Both the position numbers and the translations under genes were made by a program. Source: Bacteroidota bacterium (GTDB taxonomy: Bacteria; Bacteroidota; Bacteroidia; Cytophagales; Cyclobacteriaceae). Taken from it: DNA of 64,000 bases. The DNA lies in assembly GCA_023417785.1 (NCBI GenBank), contig JAEZEH010000145.1, positions 1 to 64,000 on the forward strand, in the 5' to 3' direction. A model generated the notes under the pieces. That model did no database searches. It saw only the letters and a list, made by a program, of their open reading frames with translations, and was not told where the DNA came from. Positions 52,142-62,638 of the stretch are shown in pieces (position 1 is the first letter of the stretch; each line of letters begins with the position of its first letter).

Positions 52142-55100
52142 ATGAACATATCAGAATTAAGCCTAAGGAGACCGGTCCTTGCATTCGTAATGAACATCGT
52201 TCTGGTGTTATTCGGGGTGATTGGGTTTTCATCGCTTGGCGTCCGGGACTACCCGGCCATTGATCCACCCATTATAAATGTGAGTACCACGTATCCGGGT
52301 GCGAACGCGGATATCATTGAATCCCAGATCACCGAACCGATTGAAAAATCAGTAAACGGAATTCCGGGAATCCGGAACATTACATCAGGCTCCAGCGTAA
52401 GTCGTAGTAGCATCACCCTCGAGTTTGAACTGGGAGTTGATTTGGAAGCCGCCGCGAATGATGTGCGTGATAAGGTTTCGCAGTCGTTGCGATCACTCCC
52501 CGACGATTTGCCTAGTCCGCCCGTTGTGTCCAAAGCCGACGCAAACTCAAGCCCCATCATATCGATGACGGTACAGAGCAACACGCGGAATAATCTGCAA
52601 CTTACCGAATATTGTAATAACGTTTTGGTGGAACGTCTTCAAACTATTCCGGGTGTAAGCGGTATTCAGGTTTGGGGCGAAAAACGCTGGGCCATGCGGA
52701 TATGGATTGACCCCTCACGCCTCAGCGCTTACGGACTCACAGCCGTAGATATTCAGCAGGCGTTGAATCGGGAGAACGTGGAACTTCCCTCAGGAAAGAT
52801 AGCCGGGAACAGCACCGAACTTACCGTGCGCACGTTCGGCAGACTTTTTACCGAAGAGGAGTTCTCGAATATAATTGTTCGCTCGTCTCCTGACGGCAAC
52901 GTCCGGTTAAGCGACGTTGCCCAGGTAATGCTGGGTCCCGAAAACGAAGAATCTGTGCTGCGCGAGAGCAATATACCCATGGTTGGTCTCGCGATCATAC
53001 CGCTGCCAGGAGCAAATTATGTCTCCATTTCCGATGAATTTTATCGCCGTCTCGAACAGATCAAACGCGACGTGCCTGAAGACATTACGCTGAACATTGC
53101 CCTCGATCAAACCGTATTTATCAAGCGCTCGATAACTGAGGTAGCTGAAACGCTTCTGATCTCATTCTGTCTTGTGGTTCTGGTTATTTATCTGTTCTTC
53201 CGCGACGCGCTTATTGCACTGCGTCCGCTGATCGATATCCCGGTTTCATTGCTAACGACCTTCTTCATAATGTACCTGTGTGGGTTTTCGATAAATGTTC
53301 TAACCATGCTGGGTATCGTGCTGGCTACCGGTCTTGTGGTGGACGACGGTATAGTAGTGACCGAAAACATTTATAAGAAACTTGAGGGTGGCATGAACAA
53401 GTATCAGGCTGCCAAGGAGGGATCAAAAGAGATATTTTTCGCGGTAATATCCACATCGGTTACCCTTGCAGTGGTTTTCCTGCCTATTCTTTTTCTTCAG
53501 GGATTCACCGGAAAGTTGTTCACAGAATTCGGTGTGGTGGTTGGCGGAGCGGTGTTGATTTCAGCTTTCGTTTCGTTGACGCTGACCCCAGTTCTCAGTG
53601 TAAAACTTACCCGTTCCAAACACGAGCATTCGTGGTTCTACCGCGTCACCGAACCTTTCTTTACAGGGATGGAAAGTGGTTATGGTAAAGCCCTGGATAC
53701 TTTTCTTAGATTTCGATGGGTCGCTTTTGCGATAATTGGAATATGTTTTGGGATCACTTACCTGGTTGGGTCAAACATACAATCTGAACTGGCCCCCATG
53801 GAAGATCGCAATCAGTTCCGTGTTCAACTTTCGGGTCCCGAGGGTACCGCATACGATTATATGGACACTTACGTTAAGCGGGTTGTTCAATTCGTGATGG
53901 ATTCCGTTCCCGAGTACAGAACCGCGTTGTCCGTTACAGCGCCGGGATTTTCCGGATCAGGCTCCGTAAATATGGGCTTTGTTCGTGTGACGTTATCCGA
54001 CCCTGACCAACGGGATCGTTCACAACAGGAGATCGTTGATATGGTAAATAGAAATATCGGTCGATTTACGGAAGGCCGCGCGTTCACTATTCAGGAACAA
54101 ACCATTTCAGTCGACAGGCGCGGAGGCTTGCCCGTTCAGTTTGTGATTCAAAACAATAACTTCCAAAAACTTCAGGAGGTATTGCCCCAATTTCTTGAAG
54201 CAGCCAATAATCACCCTACCCTTCTGCAGGTAGACTCTGATCTGAAGTTTAACAAACCGGAATTGCGCGTTGAAATAAATCGCCTGAAGGCGACACAACT
54301 CGGCGTGAGTGTTCAGGATATTTCTCAAACCCTTCAACTTGCATACAGCAACTTGCGCTTCGGATATTTTACAAAAGAAGGGAAACAATACCAGGTAATG
54401 GGCCAGGTCAGCCGTGATAACCGTGATGATCCCGCCGATCTGAAAAGTCTTTTCGTTCGCACCAATTCCGGCCAGCTGATCTCCATCGATAATCTCGTTA
54501 CGGTAAGCGAATCAACTACGCCGCCGACGCTGTATCACTTCAACCGGTTCAAGTCGGCTACTATTTCTGCCGGTCTTGCCCCGGGTAAAACGCTCGGTGA
54601 TGGCATTGAGGCGATGGAAGAAATCAAAGCACAGCTTCTGGATGATACGTTCGTAACCTCCCTTTCGGGGACGTCTCGCGACTATGCGGAGAGCTCGGGC
54701 AACACAGCCTTTGCTTTCATTCTGGCCCTGGTATTAATCTATCTTATTCTGGCGGCGCAGTTTGAAAGCTTCGTTGATCCGCTCACCATCATGTTCACGG
54801 TTCCGCTAGCCATTGCCGGAGCGTTGTTGTCGCTGTGGATGTTCGGGCAAACGCTAAACATTTTTTCGCAGATCGGAATGATCATGCTTATCGGTTTGGT
54901 AACCAAGAACGGAATCCTTATCGTAGAATTTGCCAACAAGAAGCGCCTTGAAGGGAAGTCACGGTTTGAGGCAGTGCTCGAAGCATCACGGCTCCGCTTG
55001 CGCCCCATCCTGATGACGAGCCTGACCATGGCACTTGGATCTTTGCCAATTGCCCTCTCGTTAGGTGCGGCATCAACAAGCCGCCAACCTCTCGGAATTG

Positions 55101-55246
55101 TGATCGTTGGCGGGATCATGTTTTCATTGTTGTTGACACTGTTCGTAATTCCGGCCATGTATACGTTCCTCTCTAAAAAAGCTAAGCCCGTATCGTTTGA
55201 AGAACGCCTTTCGGCAGCTAAACCTGAAGTAGTTTATGAGGCATAG
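52142..55246 (+). CDS. RND efflux transporter permease (HAE1/AcrB type)
   Basis: This 1034-residue inner-membrane proton antiporter expels drugs or other hydrophobic compounds. The TM4 relay GLVVDDGIVVTENI carries the Asp pair. The TM10 segment IGLVTKNGILIVEF carries the Lys. N-terminal RRPVLAFVMNIVLVLFG is the first helix. Two large periplasmic loops carry the pore and docking domains. It is complete and lies between its adaptor and TolC genes. The substrate is unknown. Confidence 0.95.
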   Translation: MNISELSLRRPVLAFVMNIVLVLFGVIGFSSLGVRDYPAIDPPIINVSTTYPGANADIIESQITEPIEKSVNGIPGIRNITSGSSVSRSSITLEFELGVDLEAAANDVRDKVSQSLRSLPDDLPSPPVVSKADANSSPIISMTVQSNTRNNLQLTEYCNNVLVERLQTIPGVSGIQVWGEKRWAMRIWIDPSRLSAYGLTAVDIQQALNRENVELPSGKIAGNSTELTVRTFGRLFTEEEFSNIIVRSSPDGNVRLSDVAQVMLGPENEESVLRESNIPMVGLAIIPLPGANYVSISDEFYRRLEQIKRDVPEDITLNIALDQTVFIKRSITEVAETLLISFCLVVLVIYLFFRDALIALRPLIDIPVSLLTTFFIMYLCGFSINVLTMLGIVLATGLVVDDGIVVTENIYKKLEGGMNKYQAAKEGSKEIFFAVISTSVTLAVVFLPILFLQGFTGKLFTEFGVVVGGAVLISAFVSLTLTPVLSVKLTRSKHEHSWFYRVTEPFFTGMESGYGKALDTFLRFRWVAFAIIGICFGITYLVGSNIQSELAPMEDRNQFRVQLSGPEGTAYDYMDTYVKRVVQFVMDSVPEYRTALSVTAPGFSGSGSVNMGFVRVTLSDPDQRDRSQQEIVDMVNRNIGRFTEGRAFTIQEQTISVDRRGGLPVQFVIQNNNFQKLQEVLPQFLEAANNHPTLLQVDSDLKFNKPELRVEINRLKATQLGVSVQDISQTLQLAYSNLRFGYFTKEGKQYQVMGQVSRDNRDDPADLKSLFVRTNSGQLISIDNLVTVSESTTPPTLYHFNRFKSATISAGLAPGKTLGDGIEAMEEIKAQLLDDTFVTSLSGTSRDYAESSGNTAFAFILALVLIYLILAAQFESFVDPLTIMFTVPLAIAGALLSLWMFGQTLNIFSQIGMIMLIGLVTKNGILIVEFANKKRLEGKSRFEAVLEASRLRLRPILMTSLTMALGSLPIALSLGAASTSRQPLGIVIVGGIMFSLLLTLFVIPAMYTFLSKKAKPVSFEERLSAAKPEVVYEA

Positions 55247-56567
55247 TTTTGTTTTGTTATTGTTGCTCCTGGTTGGATTGCAACCAGTATCCGCGCAGCG
55301 ACAAATTACATTGGAAGAGGTTATCTCTCTGGCGCTTGAAAAAAACTATGACGTTCGAATCGCCCGCAAGACGGCTGAATCATCTGAGCTGGATGATAGT
55401 TATGCGTTCAACGCATTCCTGCCTCGGGTGAACGCCACCGGGGGAATTTCATGGACCGGAAATAACCAGGAAATCCGACTACAAAATCAGGAAGGCGGTT
55501 TGATTGAACGAACAGGCCCTACTGCTGCGAACAACCTTTCCGGAGCTGTGCAATTAGATTGGACGTTGTTTGACGGGCTGCGAATGTTTGCAACGCGCGA
55601 GCGAGTGGCGCGACTGGCTGAACAGGGTGAGTTGGTCGTTAAAGATCAAATGGTAAACACCATTGCGTCAGTTACGACAAACTATTTTGATATCGTTAGG
55701 CAAAAACAGCAACTAAAGGCTTTAATGGAGCAATTGGCGGTTAACGATGTAAGAGTCAAGCTTGCCGAACGAAGATTTGAAGTTGGGTACGCTGCAAAAC
55801 CGGAGCTACTCCAGGCCCGCGTTGACTACAATGCTACACGTACGCTGGCCCTTCAGCAGGAAACACTGATAGAGCAGCTGAAAGCTCAGCTGAATGGCTT
55901 GCTTGGAATGGAGCTGCCTGCTCAATATGATGTGGCCGACACTATTATTGTTAATCTTGACCTGGATCGTGCAGACCTCCTTCAATCCGCTGAGAACACC
56001 AACTACGGCTTGCAGGTCTCAAGAAAGAATGTCGCGATGGCGACGCTGGCAGTCCGCGAACGAAGAGCAGAATACCTGCCGTTTCTTGAATTCAATTCCG
56101 CCTACAGCTACTCCAGAACTGAGAACACAAAACTACTGAACCCGTTCAGTCCGTTCTTTATTATGAATAATGGACTAAACTACGGCCTAACATTGAATGT
56201 GCCGATTTTTAATGGGCTCAATCAGCGAAGGCTGGTTCAACAGTCACGCATTGTGCAAAATCAACAGGAGATTCTTTATCAGCAGCAACGAACACAAGTC
56301 AATGTTGCCTTGCAGAATGCATTCTCCAACTATGAAAACTCCAGAAAAATATTACTAGTCGAAGAAGAAAATATTTCGCTTGCTAAAGAAAACGTTGCCA
56401 TAGCGCTGGAGGTTTTCCGCCGCGGTGCAGGTACTGTACTCGACCTTCGCACTGCCCAGCAAAGTCTCCTGGAAGCGTACACGCGATTAATCAATGCGCG
56501 CTATCTCGCAAAGGTAGCCGAAACCGAGTTGTTCCGCCTGAATGGATCGTTGCTCCAGGAAAACTAG
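55236..56567 (+). CDS. TolC-family outer-membrane channel
   Basis: This 443-residue protein has a signal peptide (FVLLLLLLVGLQPVSAQ) and two long coiled-coil repeats typical of TolC. ITLEEVISLALEKNYDVRIA begins the first, and the conserved NVPIFNGLNQRRL turn lies between them. It forms a trimeric channel through the outer membrane and periplasm for the preceding RND pump. Its start overlaps the permease gene by 11 bp, so expression is coupled. Confidence 0.93.
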   Translation: MRHSFVLLLLLLVGLQPVSAQRQITLEEVISLALEKNYDVRIARKTAESSELDDSYAFNAFLPRVNATGGISWTGNNQEIRLQNQEGGLIERTGPTAANNLSGAVQLDWTLFDGLRMFATRERVARLAEQGELVVKDQMVNTIASVTTNYFDIVRQKQQLKALMEQLAVNDVRVKLAERRFEVGYAAKPELLQARVDYNATRTLALQQETLIEQLKAQLNGLLGMELPAQYDVADTIIVNLDLDRADLLQSAENTNYGLQVSRKNVAMATLAVRERRAEYLPFLEFNSAYSYSRTENTKLLNPFSPFFIMNNGLNYGLTLNVPIFNGLNQRRLVQQSRIVQNQQEILYQQQRTQVNVALQNAFSNYENSRKILLVEEENISLAKENVAIALEVFRRGAGTVLDLRTAQQSLLEAYTRLINARYLAKVAETELFRLNGSLLQEN

Positions 56568-56635
56568 TTTACCATCTTCATGAGGAATTTTGAGATGGGA
56601 ATTTGAAATTCAAAATCCCCCCCTATCTTGCCTGC

Positions 56636-57454
56636 ATGATTTCACAGATTTCTCAGGCGGTTGCCTTCATTGAAAACGCCGGCGTAACTGATCCTCAAGT
56701 TGGTGTCATCCTTGGTACCGGACTTGGCAATCGCTTCGTAGAGGAGTTGGAAGATAAGTTGGTCATTCCGTACAGTGATATTCCAAACTTTCCTGCTGCG
56801 ACGGTTGAATACCACCACGGCAAATTGATTTATGGAACTATCGGCGGCAAAAGAATCCTGACCATGCAGGGCCGGTTTCATTATTACGAAGGATATTCGA
56901 TGCAGCAAATTACGTTACCCGTACGCGTAATGAAGGCAGTTGGTGTACGTTCGCTGCTTGTATCTAATGCGGCAGGGAACCTGAGGCGGGAATGGAGCAA
57001 AGGCGAACTCATGCTTTTGGATGACCACATAAACCTGCTTCCGGACAACCCGTTGCGCGGGCCGAATCTCAAGGAGTCAGGACCGCGATTTCCGGATATG
57101 AGTCAACCCTATTCGCCTGATTTGAATGACGTTCTGGTGAAGATCGCCGCCGAAGAGAATGTAACGCTTCGTGTGGGGGTGTACGCCAGTGTAAGCGGAC
57201 CGAATCTGGAAACGCGTGCCGAGTACAGATACCTGCAACGAATCGGAGCCGATGCTGTTGGGATGAGCACCGTGCCGGAAGTCATTGTAGCCAATCATAT
57301 GGGGTTGCCGGTGTGCGCCGTTTCAGTCCTGACGGATGACTGCGACCCGGATACACTTAAGCCTGTAGAGCTTGCTGAGATCATTGCCGTAGCCGAAAAG
57401 GCCGAGCCAGTATTGACCAGGTTGTTCACCCGACTTATCAAGCAATTGCCATAA
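56636..57454 (+). CDS. Purine-nucleoside phosphorylase, trimeric class, with Asp at the base-selecting site
   Basis: This 272-residue enzyme phosphorolyses purine nucleosides. Motifs are ILGTGLGNRF (phosphate site), VEYHHGKLIYG, GRFHYYEGY, SNAAGNL, SGPNLETRAEYR (with the conserved Glu192) and MSTVPEVIVANH. Human PNP has Asn243 in SLITNK; here the equivalent reads VLTDDC, with Asp234. In MTA phosphorylases an Asp at that place favours 6-amino purines, so adenosine or MTA activity is possible. ATG 56636 is chosen over the TTG upstream frame. Confidence 0.88.
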   Translation: MISQISQAVAFIENAGVTDPQVGVILGTGLGNRFVEELEDKLVIPYSDIPNFPAATVEYHHGKLIYGTIGGKRILTMQGRFHYYEGYSMQQITLPVRVMKAVGVRSLLVSNAAGNLRREWSKGELMLLDDHINLLPDNPLRGPNLKESGPRFPDMSQPYSPDLNDVLVKIAAEENVTLRVGVYASVSGPNLETRAEYRYLQRIGADAVGMSTVPEVIVANHMGLPVCAVSVLTDDCDPDTLKPVELAEIIAVAEKAEPVLTRLFTRLIKQLP

Positions 57455-57456
57455 CT

Positions 57457-58332
57457 ATGGAAAAGGCGAAGATTCATCCTGACGGTCCGACGTTCTCACG
57501 GATAATATCCGGCGCATGGCGATGGCATACGGTTTCATCCCAGACTGTTGATACTTTGATTCGAACGTCTCTGGATAACGGCATAACAACTTTCGACAAC
57601 GCGGACATTTACGGAGATCATTCCAACGAGGAGATCTTTGGAAACGTGCTGAAGAAGGATTCCGGCTTGCGGAAACAAATTGAAATTGTAACGAAGTGCG
57701 GCGTTAAATTTCCTTCGACCCGCCGACCCCTGAGTCGCGTGAAGCACTATGATACTTCCGGGAGCCACATTCTGTGGTCGGTGGACAATTCTCTTACACT
57801 TCATGGTACCGACTACCTGGACTTGCTTTTGATTCACAGGCCGGATCCCTTGCTAAATCCAGAGGAGGTTGCACGTGCTTTTGACGCGCTGAAGTCCAGC
57901 GGAAAAGTATTGCACTTCGGCGTCTCCAATTTTACACCTTTTCAGTTTGAGATGCTGCAGAGCTTTCTTCCCATGCCGATAGTAACAAATCAAATAGAGG
58001 TGTCCGTCACCTGCAGTCAACCTTTGTTCGATGGGACGATTGACGTTTTGATGAAACACCGGACGAGTCCAATGGCTTGGTCGCCGCTTGGTGGTGGAAG
58101 TCTTATGGATCCTAAGTTCAAGAGTATTTTTCAAAAAGCGCCGGAATATGGTGCAACGGAGAGCCAGCTGGCGTTGGCCTGGCTACTCAAGCATCCGGCA
58201 AAGATTTTCCCGGTAATTGGAACAACAAAGCCCGAGCGCATCGCAGAAAGTGCCTCTTCAAGCAAGATAGACCTCGATTTACAGGATTGGTTTGAGATGT
58301 TGAAGATTGCCATGGGCCGGGAGATGCCATAA
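57457..58332 (+). CDS. Aldo/keto reductase
   Basis: This 291-residue NADP-dependent oxidoreductase, close to the YdhF-type subgroup, has the catalytic Tyr in NADIYGDHSNEEIFG, the Lys in VTKCGVKF and the His in LLLIHRPDP. The coenzyme part is near FPVIGTTKPERI. It is a complete (beta/alpha)8 barrel. The start follows the PNP stop by 2 bases, so the two are cotranscribed. The substrate is unknown. Confidence 0.9.
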   Translation: MEKAKIHPDGPTFSRIISGAWRWHTVSSQTVDTLIRTSLDNGITTFDNADIYGDHSNEEIFGNVLKKDSGLRKQIEIVTKCGVKFPSTRRPLSRVKHYDTSGSHILWSVDNSLTLHGTDYLDLLLIHRPDPLLNPEEVARAFDALKSSGKVLHFGVSNFTPFQFEMLQSFLPMPIVTNQIEVSVTCSQPLFDGTIDVLMKHRTSPMAWSPLGGGSLMDPKFKSIFQKAPEYGATESQLALAWLLKHPAKIFPVIGTTKPERIAESASSSKIDLDLQDWFEMLKIAMGREMP

Positions 58333-58409
58333 GCACGCTATCAAACCTTTTTTGGAGGAAAGAAACATTCAGCAGAGAATTTTTGTATTATAGTATTCAG
58401 CAATCATCA

Positions 58410-61259
58410 ATGACAAAACGTTTCTCTGAATCTCCTGTAGTCGATAGCACGGGATTCGAATTAATTGAAGTTATCGGCGCACGTGAACATAATCTAAAGA
58501 ATATAACCCTTTCTTTCCCGCGCAATAAGCTTGTGGTGATCACTGGAATCAGCGGCAGCGGTAAGTCGTCGCTCGCCTTTGATACCATTTATGCCGAGGG
58601 GCAACGGCGTTATATGGAGAGCTTTTCCGCATACGCCCGGAGTTTCATAGGAAATCTTGAACGGCCCGATGTCGATAAGATAAACGGATTGAGCCCGGTT
58701 ATATCAATTGAACAAAAGACTACGTCTCGCAACCCCCGGTCTACTGTGGGAACGGTCACGGAGATTTACGATTTTATGCGGTTGTTGTTCGCTCGCGCCG
58801 GCGATGCGTTTTCTTATTTGACCGGCGAAAGAATGGTGAGGCAATCGGAAGACCAGATCCTCGACGCCATCCTCAATAATTTTCGCGGACGCAAACTTGT
58901 GTTGCTCGCGCCGGTGATAAAAGGACGTAAAGGACACTATCGCGAACTGTTCCAGCAAATCCGGAAATCCGGCTATACCAAAGTGAGGGTCGACGGTGAA
59001 GTTCAGGACATCACCGCGAAGATGCAGGTAGACCGGTATAAAATTCACGATATCGAAGTGGTGGTCGACCGTATCGTGGCTGATGCCAAAGACCGCTTCA
59101 GAATTTCCCAGTCGATCAACAAGTCGCTTAAGGAAGGCAAAGGTGTTATGATGGTGATGGAAGAAAATGGCAAGGTCCACCATTTTTCAAAATTCCTGAT
59201 GGATCCGAAAACCGGTCTTTCATACGATGAGCCGGCTCCCAATAACTTTTCTTTCAACTCACCTTACGGCGCTTGTCCATCTTGTAATGGTCTGGGTGTA
59301 ATCGAAGAGATAACCGAGGAATCTGTTATCCCGGACAAAAAGCTCAGCATCAGCCGCGGAGGAATTCTTCCGCTTGGCGAATACCGCGACATCTGGATAT
59401 TCAAAAAGATTGAGGCTATTCTGAAGAAAAGGAAAATCACGTTGTCCACTGCTATTCGCGACATTCCCAAAGACGTTATGAAGGTACTGCTCTACGGCGA
59501 TGACGAGACGGTGTCTGTCGCGTCCGTCAAGTATCCCGGGACAGAATGGAATACGAAATTCGAAGGCATCATCAACTTTCTTGAGAAACAAAAGGATGAA
59601 GGATCTGAGGCGATAAGGAAATGGGTTGAAGATTTTACCGTTGCGCGGATTTGCCCTGAATGCCATGGACAGCGCCTGAAGAAGGAATCCCTGAATTTCC
59701 TGATTGACGGAAAGAACATCGCCGAACTGGCGATGATGGATATTGTTTCCCTGCAGCGATGGTTCGATGGGCTCGAGAAACGAATGAGTGAAAAGCAAAG
59801 GGTAATTGGCACTGAAGTCCTCAAGGAAATCCGGAAGCGGATAGGATTTCTGTTAGACGTAGGGTTGGAATACCTCAACCTCAATCGACCGATTCGCACA
59901 TTGAGCGGTGGTGAGTCACAACGCATCCGACTTGCGACACAAATTGGCACCCAGCTAGTGGGCGTTTTGTACATACTTGATGAGCCCAGTATCGGTTTGC
60001 ATGCGCGAGACAATGTCAAGCTGATTAAAGCATTAAAGGACTTGCGTGACATCGGTAACTCGGTGATAGTAGTTGAACACGATAAGGATATGATGCTGGA
60101 ATCGGATTACATTCTTGATATCGGACCGGGGGCGGGTCGGCATGGAGGTCACGTAGTCGGGCATGGCGACCCAGGGACATTCCTCGCCAACAAGAGCACG
60201 ACAGCCAAATTTCTGAGTGGCGAAATCAGTATTCCTTACGAAAAAGTCCGCCGCAAGGGAAGCGGAGAGAAGATTACGATCTCCGGAGCAAAAGGGAATA
60301 ATCTGAAGAATGTCACGTTGGCGATACCCCTGGGAACGCTCACCTGCGTCACCGGAGTATCCGGAAGCGGCAAGTCTACTCTTATCCACGAAACGTTGTT
60401 TCCCATACTTAATCGTCATTTTTATAATTCGCGAACGGAGCCTTTGACATTTGATAAGGTTACGGGGCTTGATCATGTCGATAAGGTTATTGAAGTCGAT
60501 CAGTCGCCTATCGGACGGACTCCGCGGTCGAATCCCGCGACCTACACCAGCGTATTCACAGATATACGTGATTTATTTGCCCAGCTCCCGGAAGCAAAAA
60601 TTCGCGGTTACAAAACCGGAAGGTTCTCCTTTAACGTGAAGGGTGGACGTTGTGAAACGTGTCAGGGTGCGGGCCTTCGTTTGATCGAAATGGAATTTCT
60701 TCCCGACGTACACGTTCCTTGCGAGACGTGTAAGGGGAAGCGGTACAACCGCGAAACGCTGGAAGTGCGTTTCAAGGGCAAGTCAATCAGCGACGTACTT
60801 GATATGACTGTTGAGGAGGCCGTGACTTTCTTCGAGAATCAACCTAAGATTCTTCGCAAGATTCAAACGCTGTCGGAGGTCGGTCTTGGATATATTTCAC
60901 TCGGCCAGCATGCCACAACCCTTTCCGGCGGAGAGGCACAACGGGTAAAGCTGGCTACCGAACTGTGCAAGAGAGACACGGGTAGAACGTTTTACATACT
61001 GGATGAACCAACTACGGGATTGCACTTTCAGGATATCGCTCATTTACTGGATGTGCTGCAAAAGCTGGTGAACAAAGGTAACACGGTTCTGGTCATCGAA
61101 CACAACATGGATGTGATCAAATGCGCGGACTACATCGTGGACCTGGGGCCCGAAGGTGGCGAGAAGGGTGGAATGATCATCGCTTCAGGAACACCGGAAC
61201 AGGTTTGCCGGAATGCAAAGAGTTATACCGGAAAGTTTCTTAAAGCAGAACTAAATTAA
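58410..61259 (+). CDS. uvrA: Excinuclease ABC subunit A
   Basis: UvrA recognises DNA damage in nucleotide excision repair. The 949 residues hold two ABC ATPase halves: Walker A GISGSGKSS and GVSGSGKST, signatures LSGGESQRIRLA and LSGGEAQRVKLA, and Walker B motifs. Zinc modules are seen at ACPSCNGLG, ICPECHGQ and RCETCQGAG...CETCKGKR. I chose the ATG at 58410; the TTG at 58383 would add nine residues. No uvrB is nearby. Confidence 0.96.
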   Translation: MTKRFSESPVVDSTGFELIEVIGAREHNLKNITLSFPRNKLVVITGISGSGKSSLAFDTIYAEGQRRYMESFSAYARSFIGNLERPDVDKINGLSPVISIEQKTTSRNPRSTVGTVTEIYDFMRLLFARAGDAFSYLTGERMVRQSEDQILDAILNNFRGRKLVLLAPVIKGRKGHYRELFQQIRKSGYTKVRVDGEVQDITAKMQVDRYKIHDIEVVVDRIVADAKDRFRISQSINKSLKEGKGVMMVMEENGKVHHFSKFLMDPKTGLSYDEPAPNNFSFNSPYGACPSCNGLGVIEEITEESVIPDKKLSISRGGILPLGEYRDIWIFKKIEAILKKRKITLSTAIRDIPKDVMKVLLYGDDETVSVASVKYPGTEWNTKFEGIINFLEKQKDEGSEAIRKWVEDFTVARICPECHGQRLKKESLNFLIDGKNIAELAMMDIVSLQRWFDGLEKRMSEKQRVIGTEVLKEIRKRIGFLLDVGLEYLNLNRPIRTLSGGESQRIRLATQIGTQLVGVLYILDEPSIGLHARDNVKLIKALKDLRDIGNSVIVVEHDKDMMLESDYILDIGPGAGRHGGHVVGHGDPGTFLANKSTTAKFLSGEISIPYEKVRRKGSGEKITISGAKGNNLKNVTLAIPLGTLTCVTGVSGSGKSTLIHETLFPILNRHFYNSRTEPLTFDKVTGLDHVDKVIEVDQSPIGRTPRSNPATYTSVFTDIRDLFAQLPEAKIRGYKTGRFSFNVKGGRCETCQGAGLRLIEMEFLPDVHVPCETCKGKRYNRETLEVRFKGKSISDVLDMTVEEAVTFFENQPKILRKIQTLSEVGLGYISLGQHATTLSGGEAQRVKLATELCKRDTGRTFYILDEPTTGLHFQDIAHLLDVLQKLVNKGNTVLVIEHNMDVIKCADYIVDLGPEGGEKGGMIIASGTPEQVCRNAKSYTGKFLKAELN

Positions 61260-61291
61260 CAACTCCCAAAAAAAGGCGATACTTTTACCGT

Positions 61292-61540
61292 ATGAATTCA
61301 CTTTCAAGACAATACCTGTTTGGCTCTATTTTCTTTGCTGTTGGTATCTATCATCTTTGGATAAGGGAATACCTCGAAGCATCCCTGTATTGTCTCGCCG
61401 GCCTTGCCTTTATAGTTAACACCCTGACCTCGGAGCCGAGGCTGGCTGAGTACAAGAAGATCCTGGTGGCGATTACCTGGATATTAATTATTGCCACCGC
61501 TATCTTGTTTCTCTATTTGCTTCAGGTGAGGTTATTCTAA
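61292..61540 (+). CDS. Small membrane protein
   Basis: This 82-residue protein has three hydrophobic segments: FGSIFFAVGIYHLWI, ASLYCLAGLAFIVNTL and LVAITWILIIATAILFLYLL. It ends in VRLF. I recognise no family. It starts 32 bases after the uvrA stop and ends 33 bases before the histidine kinase gene, so it could be cotranscribed with either. Function is unknown. Confidence 0.6.
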   Translation: MNSLSRQYLFGSIFFAVGIYHLWIREYLEASLYCLAGLAFIVNTLTSEPRLAEYKKILVAITWILIIATAILFLYLLQVRLF

Positions 61541-61573
61541 TCGTTTGCATTCTCAGTAACCATTGCGCAGAAT

Positions 61574-62638
61574 ATGGTAAACAAGCATCGGCTCTATTGG
61601 ATGATGCAGCTAGGCGGATGGTTGTTCTATGCGTGTATCCAAATCGTCTCGAGTTTTCTGGCGTCCGATGTGCTCACTATCAAGAGGGCGGTCTTCCTGC
61701 TATCCGAAGCCTTTCTTTGTCTCCTCATCACTCACTTATTCCGCCAGTTCCTCATCCGGTACAAATGGCTTAATTTTCCTGTTCCGAAATTGATTCCCCT
61801 TGTCGTACTGGCGATATTTCTGATGAGTGTAGTATTATACTTCGTTCGCATTCCAGTAAACCTGATGCTCGGCAGGTTATTCGATCCGCTTGCCGCGCTC
61901 GATCCTGCGACGATACTCGGCCAGTCTTCATTTTACATGATCCTATTTTTTTTCTGGACGGTCTTTTATTTCACCTATCATTACATCGATCGGTACAATC
62001 AATCGTTGAAGTATGAGGCGTCTATGATCGAAATCGAGTTGAATAACCTGAAGTCGCAACTGAATCCGCATTTTATCTTCAATGCGCTGAACAGTATCCG
62101 CGCGCTGGTAGATGAGAACCCGGTAAAATCAAAGCAGGCAATTAACCAGCTTTCGAATATCCTTCGAAATTCGCTCGCCACCGATAAAAAGGGCCTCACC
62201 AGTTTTGATGCTGAATTAAAAATCGTACGCGATTATCTGGGCCTGGAAACTATCCGGTTTGAGGAAAGACTGAGAACAGAATTTGACGTGGATCCGCGGT
62301 CGTCACAGTTTCTCGTTCCACCTTTGATGATCCAGACCCTGGTGGAGAATGGAATCAAGCACGGCATCTCCAAGCTCACCCGCGGGGGAACGGTTCAGGT
62401 CAAAACTTTTGTTAAAGGAGAAAATCTTTATATTCAAATCCGGAACAGCGGCCAGTTAACGCAACCGCTCAAACGGGGGAAGTCCGGATTGGGAATAAAA
62501 AACACAATTCAACGACTCAGGCTGATCTACGGCGAACACGCGTCGTTCCGAATTGTGAACGAAAACGATAATTTTGTGTTAACCGAATTAACAATTCCTC
62601 AAAACAAGAACAATGAAAGCACTAATCGTGGACGATGA
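61574..62638 (+). CDS. LytS/YehU-type sensor histidine kinase
   Basis: This 354-residue kinase has four N-terminal membrane helices (about 12-150), a linker and the His_kinase domain. The phosphorylation motif QLNPHFIFNALNSIRAL (about 158-174) has the active His. The ATP-binding region shows PPLMIQTLVENGIKHGI and KSGLGIKNTIQRL. There is no extracellular ligand domain, so the signal is unknown. It overlaps the LytTR response regulator by 26 bases, so they form one two-component system. Confidence 0.88.
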   Translation: MVNKHRLYWMMQLGGWLFYACIQIVSSFLASDVLTIKRAVFLLSEAFLCLLITHLFRQFLIRYKWLNFPVPKLIPLVVLAIFLMSVVLYFVRIPVNLMLGRLFDPLAALDPATILGQSSFYMILFFFWTVFYFTYHYIDRYNQSLKYEASMIEIELNNLKSQLNPHFIFNALNSIRALVDENPVKSKQAINQLSNILRNSLATDKKGLTSFDAELKIVRDYLGLETIRFEERLRTEFDVDPRSSQFLVPPLMIQTLVENGIKHGISKLTRGGTVQVKTFVKGENLYIQIRNSGQLTQPLKRGKSGLGIKNTIQRLRLIYGEHASFRIVNENDNFVLTELTIPQNKNNESTNRGR

